Origin: Helicoverpa zea
Lineage: Eukaryota; Arthropoda; Insecta; Lepidoptera; Noctuidae
NCBI RefSeq assembly: GCF_022581195.2
Contig: NC_061479.1
Location: forward strand, 5,084,001-5,148,000
Length of the DNA: 64,000 nt
Reading direction: 5' to 3'
The notes beneath the pieces were generated by a model, which saw only the letters and a list, made by a program, of their open reading frames with translations, searched no databases and was not told where the DNA came from. Below, one piece after another: positions 59,000 through 64,000 of the stretch (positions are counted from its first letter, which is position 1; each line of letters starts with the position of its first letter). Made by a program: the position numbers and the translations under genes.

Positions 59000-59230
59000 C
59001 TTCCAGTCTAATGATGTATTCCCAACTTCTCTTCTTCCTCCTGCCCTGTTCCCAATTTTATTTATGGTCCCATTTTTCCCTGTCACTCGTCATACTGACA
59101 CTCACTCCCTTCCTATTCATGTCATCTTGCAGGCAATCCATCCATCTTTTCTTAGGTCTTCCTCTCTATCCATCCTTGGATTCTATAACCTATCTATTGA
59201 TTTGCGATTACAGATTAAATTTTGACTTTA
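59000..59230 (-). mobile_element. RTE-type LINE C-terminal remnant inserted in SINE-like sequence
   Basis: The minus strand (59165 to about 59048) reads GRPKKRWMDCLQDDMNRKGV then SMTSDREKWDHK and stop. The flank 58980-59010 (TGTTGGGGTCGGCTTCCAGT) looks like the end of the ATG-tail SINE, and its body resumes near 59290-59395. Confidence 0.7.
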
Positions 59231-60724
59231 GGTCTATATAAATTATGTTAAATTCTAATCTCTAATTGCAAAACTACGGCTGTATGTATAGGCATGTATG
59301 TAGCTTAGTACCAGTGTGCCACAAGGAGCGACTGCCTATCTGATCTCCTCAACTCAGTTACCATGGCAACTCGACACTCCTTGGTATGTGTTTGGAATCG
59401 AAGTTTTTAGTGTTTAAGTACACAAAGGGTAAAACGAGACTGTTATTAAGACCTTGCTGTCGGCTGTCATCAGACAGGATAATGACGATTGCAATTTTTA
59501 CAGATCATGTATTTCTGTTGCCTTTATGTATAACAACAAATACTGACGAATATGAAACTATATAGAATCTATATGTATGAAAGAAAGTCGTGTTAGTTAC
59601 ACATTTTTTAACTCAAGAATGGCTGAACCGTTAGAGCTGAAAATTAGGGGGGAGGTAGCTTAGACCCGGGAGAAGGATAGTTTTTGTCACCATCCGGGAC
59701 GTCGGTGAAACCGTGGGCAGAAGCTAAGCAGTAAAACATATATTTTAGGAAGCTATTACAGACAACAATAGAAGAAATCTGACTCGTTACAGACGCAAGC
59801 GAAGTTTTATTATTAGGGTCCCACTTCTACCTTTTGGGAACTTGGTACGGAACCCTAAAATCTCTTCCACTAACTTATAATCTCTACCTCTAATATAAAG
59901 TGTCAACTTTCCACAGAATAAATACCTGTAAATACACTATATGATGGATGACCGACTCACTTACCCAGCGGTTAATTATTTAATTACCAACATGTCATGT
60001 TTCTACAGCCAGTTATAACCGGTAACCTACTTAGTTACCTACTTGTTACCAGTGAAGTTGCTGCCCAGTGTAATTTGCCATCGAGTGTAACTTTGTGTGT
60101 GTCTGTTTTTTTGCAATCAAGTGTAACGTATGTCTCTTTAGATTCGAGAGTCAGGTTGAGTATCGCTTTTTCTGTCCCTATGTCCCTTTGTACGCTTAAA
60201 TCTTCAAAACTACGCAACCGATTTTTTTGCCTATTCGTGTCAACAAATAGACTAAAAATTGATTTTGATGTATTAGTTTAGTAATTATTTTGTTTGATTA
60301 TTTATGTATTGTTTTTTGTTTTCATATGTATTAGTTTACCTATAAGTATTGTAATGTAGACCATCGGTACCTGAGCAAACTTTCAAACTCGAACCTATTG
60401 ATTATTTTCAATTTAATTTAATAACGCTACAATAAAATTAGCAACAGTTAAGTATTTTAACTGCCAGTTAAGTTTAACTAACACGGATAAGTGTATATTG
60501 TAAATAATGCAACATATTACGGTTGCCTCGATGAATTATATTGCAGTTAATTGGAACTGGTTTATTACTGTACTGGGTTCACCTGTGTCTTGAGGGAATT
60601 CCTTCCAGAACATGGATAAAAAGGAGCCTATATCACAGATTACTATAATACTTATATATAATTATAATATATATAATAATATATAATTATATATAATTAT
60701 AATACTTAGTTACTACGTAATCTA

Positions 60725-60915
60725 TACTAATATTATAAAGAGGAAAACTTTGTTTGTTTGGTTGTAATGGATAAACGCAAAAACTACTGGACCGATTTTA
60801 AATATTCTTTCACCATTAGAAAGCTATATTATCTGCGAGTAACATAGACAATATTTTATTCCGGTGCGGGCAGTAGCTCCCACGGGACGCGGGTGAAACC
60901 GCGGGAAAACGGGTA
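60725..60915 (+). repeat. Dispersed tail-type repeat
   Basis: ACTAATATTATAAAGAGGAA, AAACTACTGGACCGATTTTA and GGTGAAACCGCGGGAAAACG. The preceding 60650-60715 is a pure AT palindromic run (ATATATAATTATA). Confidence 0.7.
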
Positions 60916-61206
60916 ATTAGCAATTAGTACTACTTACATATACCTATTATTTAATTGTGTTTTAAGCATGTAAGCTTTCTGTAACATGAAATAAATAAAT
61001 ATATTTATGCAAACTGAAAGAAGTGGCCTATGTTACTATTAACTATATATTCCTGTTACCTATAGATTTTAATATTTGTTGTTAGAACGACAACGATAAA
61101 ATAGATCATCTGTGATTTCAACAGTCTATCACGGCTCATAAAATACAATTTCGTGACAGACATAGAGCGTTCATCAATTAATGTTGATCACTTCTACTAA
61201 TATAGA

Positions 61207-61464
61207 ATAATGACTGTGTTTCGGATGGCACGTTAAACTGTAGGTCCCGGCTGTCATTGAACATCCTTGGCAGTCGATACGGGTAGTCAGAAGCCAGTAA
61301 GTCTGACACCAGTCTAACCAAGGGGTATTGGGTTGCCCGGGTAACTGGGTTGAGGAGGTCAGATAGGCAGTCGCTTCTTGTAAAGCACTGGTACTCACCT
61401 GAATCCGGTTAGACTGGAAGCCGACCCCAACATAGTTGGGAAAAAGGCTCGGAAGATGATGATG
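61207..61464 (+). mobile_element. SINE insertion with 17-bp target duplication
   Basis: ACTTCTACTAATATAGA at 61190-61206 and 61465-61481 brackets a head-less SINE copy (GTGTTTCGGATGGCACGTTA to GGCTCGGAAGATGATGATG). The long perfect duplication proves insertion by target-primed reverse transcription and fixes the 3' tail as ATG repeats. Confidence 0.92.
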
Positions 61465-62179
61465 ACTTCTACTAATATAGACACCAATTAAATTATACTA
61501 CGTTGTAATCGCGAAAGTATGTAACTCTGACGCGTTTCACACCAAAATTCGATCCCAAATGGACCCTCGAAGTCCCAGGAAGAAGTTACTGATTAAGGCC
61601 ACATTCTTTCAGCAAAATGATTTCAGAAACACACGGAATAAATGGAGCGTTGCCCGCTTTCAAATAGAGTATTTAAATGGAATCATTAATTCGTACATAC
61701 ATACCGGTTTCGATACTCGATCGATATGATCATCGTGCCGTGTAAATGGCAATCGCAATTTTTTTTAAAGCCTCCAGCGATTAAGTAGTAAAGTCTTTGG
61801 GCGTTTTTCTAGAAGATTCTATTGGGAAAATCTCGAATTTTAACAGTTATGTTCAACTAGCCGTTTTCTGTGTATTCTGATGGTTCATGAGAAACAGCTA
61901 AGTGACAGATTAACGGGCAGCAAAATTATTGAAATATATTGTGTTCCTTTGGGTAGGGAACCTTAAAAATAAGAATATAAACGTGAAAGTTAGTCAGCGT
62001 GATATTTGATCAACTGTGTTGTTGTTTGTTACTCTTTCACGACAAACTTCTAAACTAAACGGAATGTATATAATACGGAATATAACAAATATAAAAACCT
62101 AGCATAATAATAATACATGGGAAAAATAAGATGGGTAGGCCTTTAGTATGTCGATACTCTTGCGCCATCACACCTTCCA

Positions 62180-62560
62180 AGTCCTGCATGCTGTGCTGCT
62201 ACTGCCGCTGCGGCCGCGGAGAACCTCAAGCGACGGAAATATAGTGGCCTTGTTGGCAACTATAATTTCGAAGCGTTAGGGGTTGAAACCCTCGGGTCGT
62301 GGGCGAATGCCCACATTCTATCTAAAGAACTCTCTAGGCAGCTGGTTGACGCTTCTCGTGACCAAAAGGCTGGCTATTACCTCGGACAAAGGATCAGCAT
62401 GGCCATCCAACAAGTTAATGCTGCCAGCCTCTCGGGCACGCTCCCAATCGACAGCGATGGGGACGAATGTTTCGATGCCTTTTAGTTTAAGGTTTGACAA
62501 TAGAATAGTTTTTAAGTAAATGTAAATATAAAATGTGTAAATATAAAATGTATGAATAAA
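62180..62560 (+). mobile_element. LINE C-terminal remnant and 3' UTR
   Basis: One plus frame reads NYNFEALGVETLGSWANAHI, then SKELSRQLVDASRDQKAGYY, LGQRISMAIQQVNAASLSGT and DGDECFDAF with a stop at about 62485. This is a familiar C-terminal ending of insect LINE polyproteins, of uncertain clade. It is followed by AAATATAAAATGT repeats. Confidence 0.7.
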
Positions 62561-62799
62561 TAAAATTAAAAGATTTTCGTCAAAGACTACTTAGGATATA
62601 CTTTATGAGTCTTCGATACAACAAACGTGATTTTTGTCCGTTTTACAGATACATATAGAACGAGTAGTCAGTACGCGAGTCCGACTCGCACTTGGCCTTT
62701 TTATTAATTATAAGAAGCAGTCGTCACCTCGGGACGCTCAAAACTGCGAGAAACGTCTTAAAACTATGTCAAAATAACCTCTAACTAACATTCATCCTC

Positions 62800-62940
62800 C
62801 GAGACTTTTTCCCAAATATTTTGTGGTCAGCTTCCAGTTTAACCGGATGTACTGAATGCCAGTGCTTTACAAGGAGCAACTGCCCTATCTGACCTCTTCA
62901 ACCCAGTTACCCGGGCAATCCAATACCTACCGGGTAACCT
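62800..62940 (-). repeat. SINE fragment
   Basis: GAGACTTTTTCCCAAATATT, CAGTGCTTTACAAGGAGCAA and AACCCAGTTACCCGGGCAAT. Confidence 0.8.
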
Positions 62941-63414
62941 TTAACATATAATCTTAACCCTAAAAGAATAAGACGGTCAATGTTACAGACAAACGTTCAA
63001 ATTAAACGCACGGTTTACAGTATATGTTTAATGTTATGACTGAGTATTAACTTGTAGTAAGTCGTAACGCTCAACAATAATATTCATGTTTTATACTGTA
63101 ATCGATGAGTCGCCGACGATTTACAGTTGAAGATATGATAGGCTGAGATAAAGCTTCAATAATTTGCTAAAGGTCAAACACAAAACCGCCAAGTTCCAGA
63201 CTCCGGGCTGACTTGTGAAAGTTTCTAAACCAAAAAAGCCATTTTGGACCGTCTTGAGACAACTATGCGCTATACGACAATAAGACGCAGTCGATTAACT
63301 ATTGGAGATATGGTACTACTTTACTTACCTGGTAACAGGATGGGAAGAAGAAGCTAAGATTGGTGTCTCAATTTGCCGTATTTCGCAAGACACTATCTTA
63401 TAAGTATCGCGTTT

Positions 63415-63640
63415 GCTTGTACACAGGTGTACTCTCTATTCCTTCACTCTCATAGCCCGATGGGACGACAATCCGACAACACCGGAAAGAGATCAGGCGC
63501 AGGACCATTTACGTGCTCTCCGACGTACGCGTGTATCAATCACCAACCAGCCCTTGAAGACCCGGGAATCCAAAGACCCCGTGCTTGGTGGAGGCTTATG
63601 GCCACCGATAGACAATGAGTTTAATTTTGACCGGTAACCG
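63415..63640. repeat. Dispersed SINE-like repeat, second family
   Basis: CTCTATTCCTTCACTCTCAT, AGATCAGGCGCAGGACCATT and GGAGGCTTATGGCCACCGAT. Same sense as 12290-12545. The short frames on both strands are not genes. I see nothing in 63640-64000. Confidence 0.65.
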
Positions 63641-64000
63641 AGAAGCTGTATGTTGAAACCGTCTGTCGAGGTATCAGGCATGTGATACGAAGGAATGAGG
63701 ATCATGTTTTGAGAAAAGTGTTGAGCATGAATTTGGACGGACAGAGCAATATGCAAGTGAAAACTGCATGAAAGTCCGTTAACTAGATTTTGATCTTTTC
63801 ACGAACGGAGGAGATTCACTTCTTGAGATTTGTGTACATATCGCTCACCTATATAGCAGTATAATGACACATCTACTTTTTTTTTATTTTACAGAAATGA
63901 GGGTCAAAGATCTTGCAAACGTTTGAAACGAGGTTATGATTTCAATTTATATTTTATCTTAGATTTTATAGTTTTAACAACTAATGCCGTACCGTTTTAC

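Noticed and set aside
61174..61398. 74-codon frame and similar 60-90 codon frames with ALQEATAYLTSSTQLPGQP-like text (276-470, 18153-18431, 23670-24266, 54693-54884)
   Set aside because: This text is the translated ATG-tail SINE; it recurs wherever the SINE lies and is not a protein family.
62283..62519. 78-codon plus frame
   Set aside because: The meaningful frame here is the LINE C-terminal remnant; this frame is a shadow.

Overview
The window is nuclear DNA of a moth or butterfly. The evidence is the AT-rich background, the spliced gene with insect-like sequence, and a dense load of repeats typical of Lepidoptera: a tRNA-derived SINE ending in ATG triplets, R1-, R4/Dong-, CR1/Jockey- and RTE-type LINE tails, and many MITEs. 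Nothing prokaryotic, plasmid-like or viral is visible, and I see no CRISPR array. I cannot name the species.

One host gene can be supported. It lies on the minus strand from about 44122 (ATG) to 19804 (stop) and is the insect orthologue of myelin regulatory factor (Myrf). I assembled 21 coding exons with consistent splice phases. They give a 1196-residue membrane-anchored, self-cleaving transcription factor: an acidic N-terminus, an Ndt80-type DNA-binding domain, an intramolecular-chaperone (S74-type) domain with its Ser-Lys dyad, a transmembrane helix and a lumenal C-terminal domain. Logically it is made as an ER-anchored trimer, cuts itself at the Ser-Lys site and releases the N-terminal DNA-binding part to the nucleus.

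Layout. 1-19800: intergenic, a mosaic of SINEs, MITEs and LINE remnants, including a hAT element (9077-11227) carrying a truncated R1-clade LINE, a GC-rich compound palindrome (6599-7407), a minisatellite (11283-11780) and a triple-nested repeat (13366-15475). 19804-44122: Myrf, whose introns hold SINEs, MITEs, a long hairpin (28036-28398) and, in the 6.3-kb intron 12, a CR1/Jockey-type LINE with two long open ORFs lying inside an R4/Dong-type remnant. 44123-48050: Myrf upstream region with a 95-bp duplication around an R1 tail, a 2.2-kb dispersed repeat and a possible distal 5' exon. 48050-64000: intergenic repeats, with a possible promoter-like stretch near 57420-57780.

The most notable items are a truncated second copy of Myrf exon 9 carrying an in-frame stop just downstream of exon 9, an 18-bp insertion with a 13-bp target duplication that looks like an extremely short LINE insertion, and several nested insertions whose target-site duplications give their relative order. 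I did not find a convincing unknown multi-gene system.
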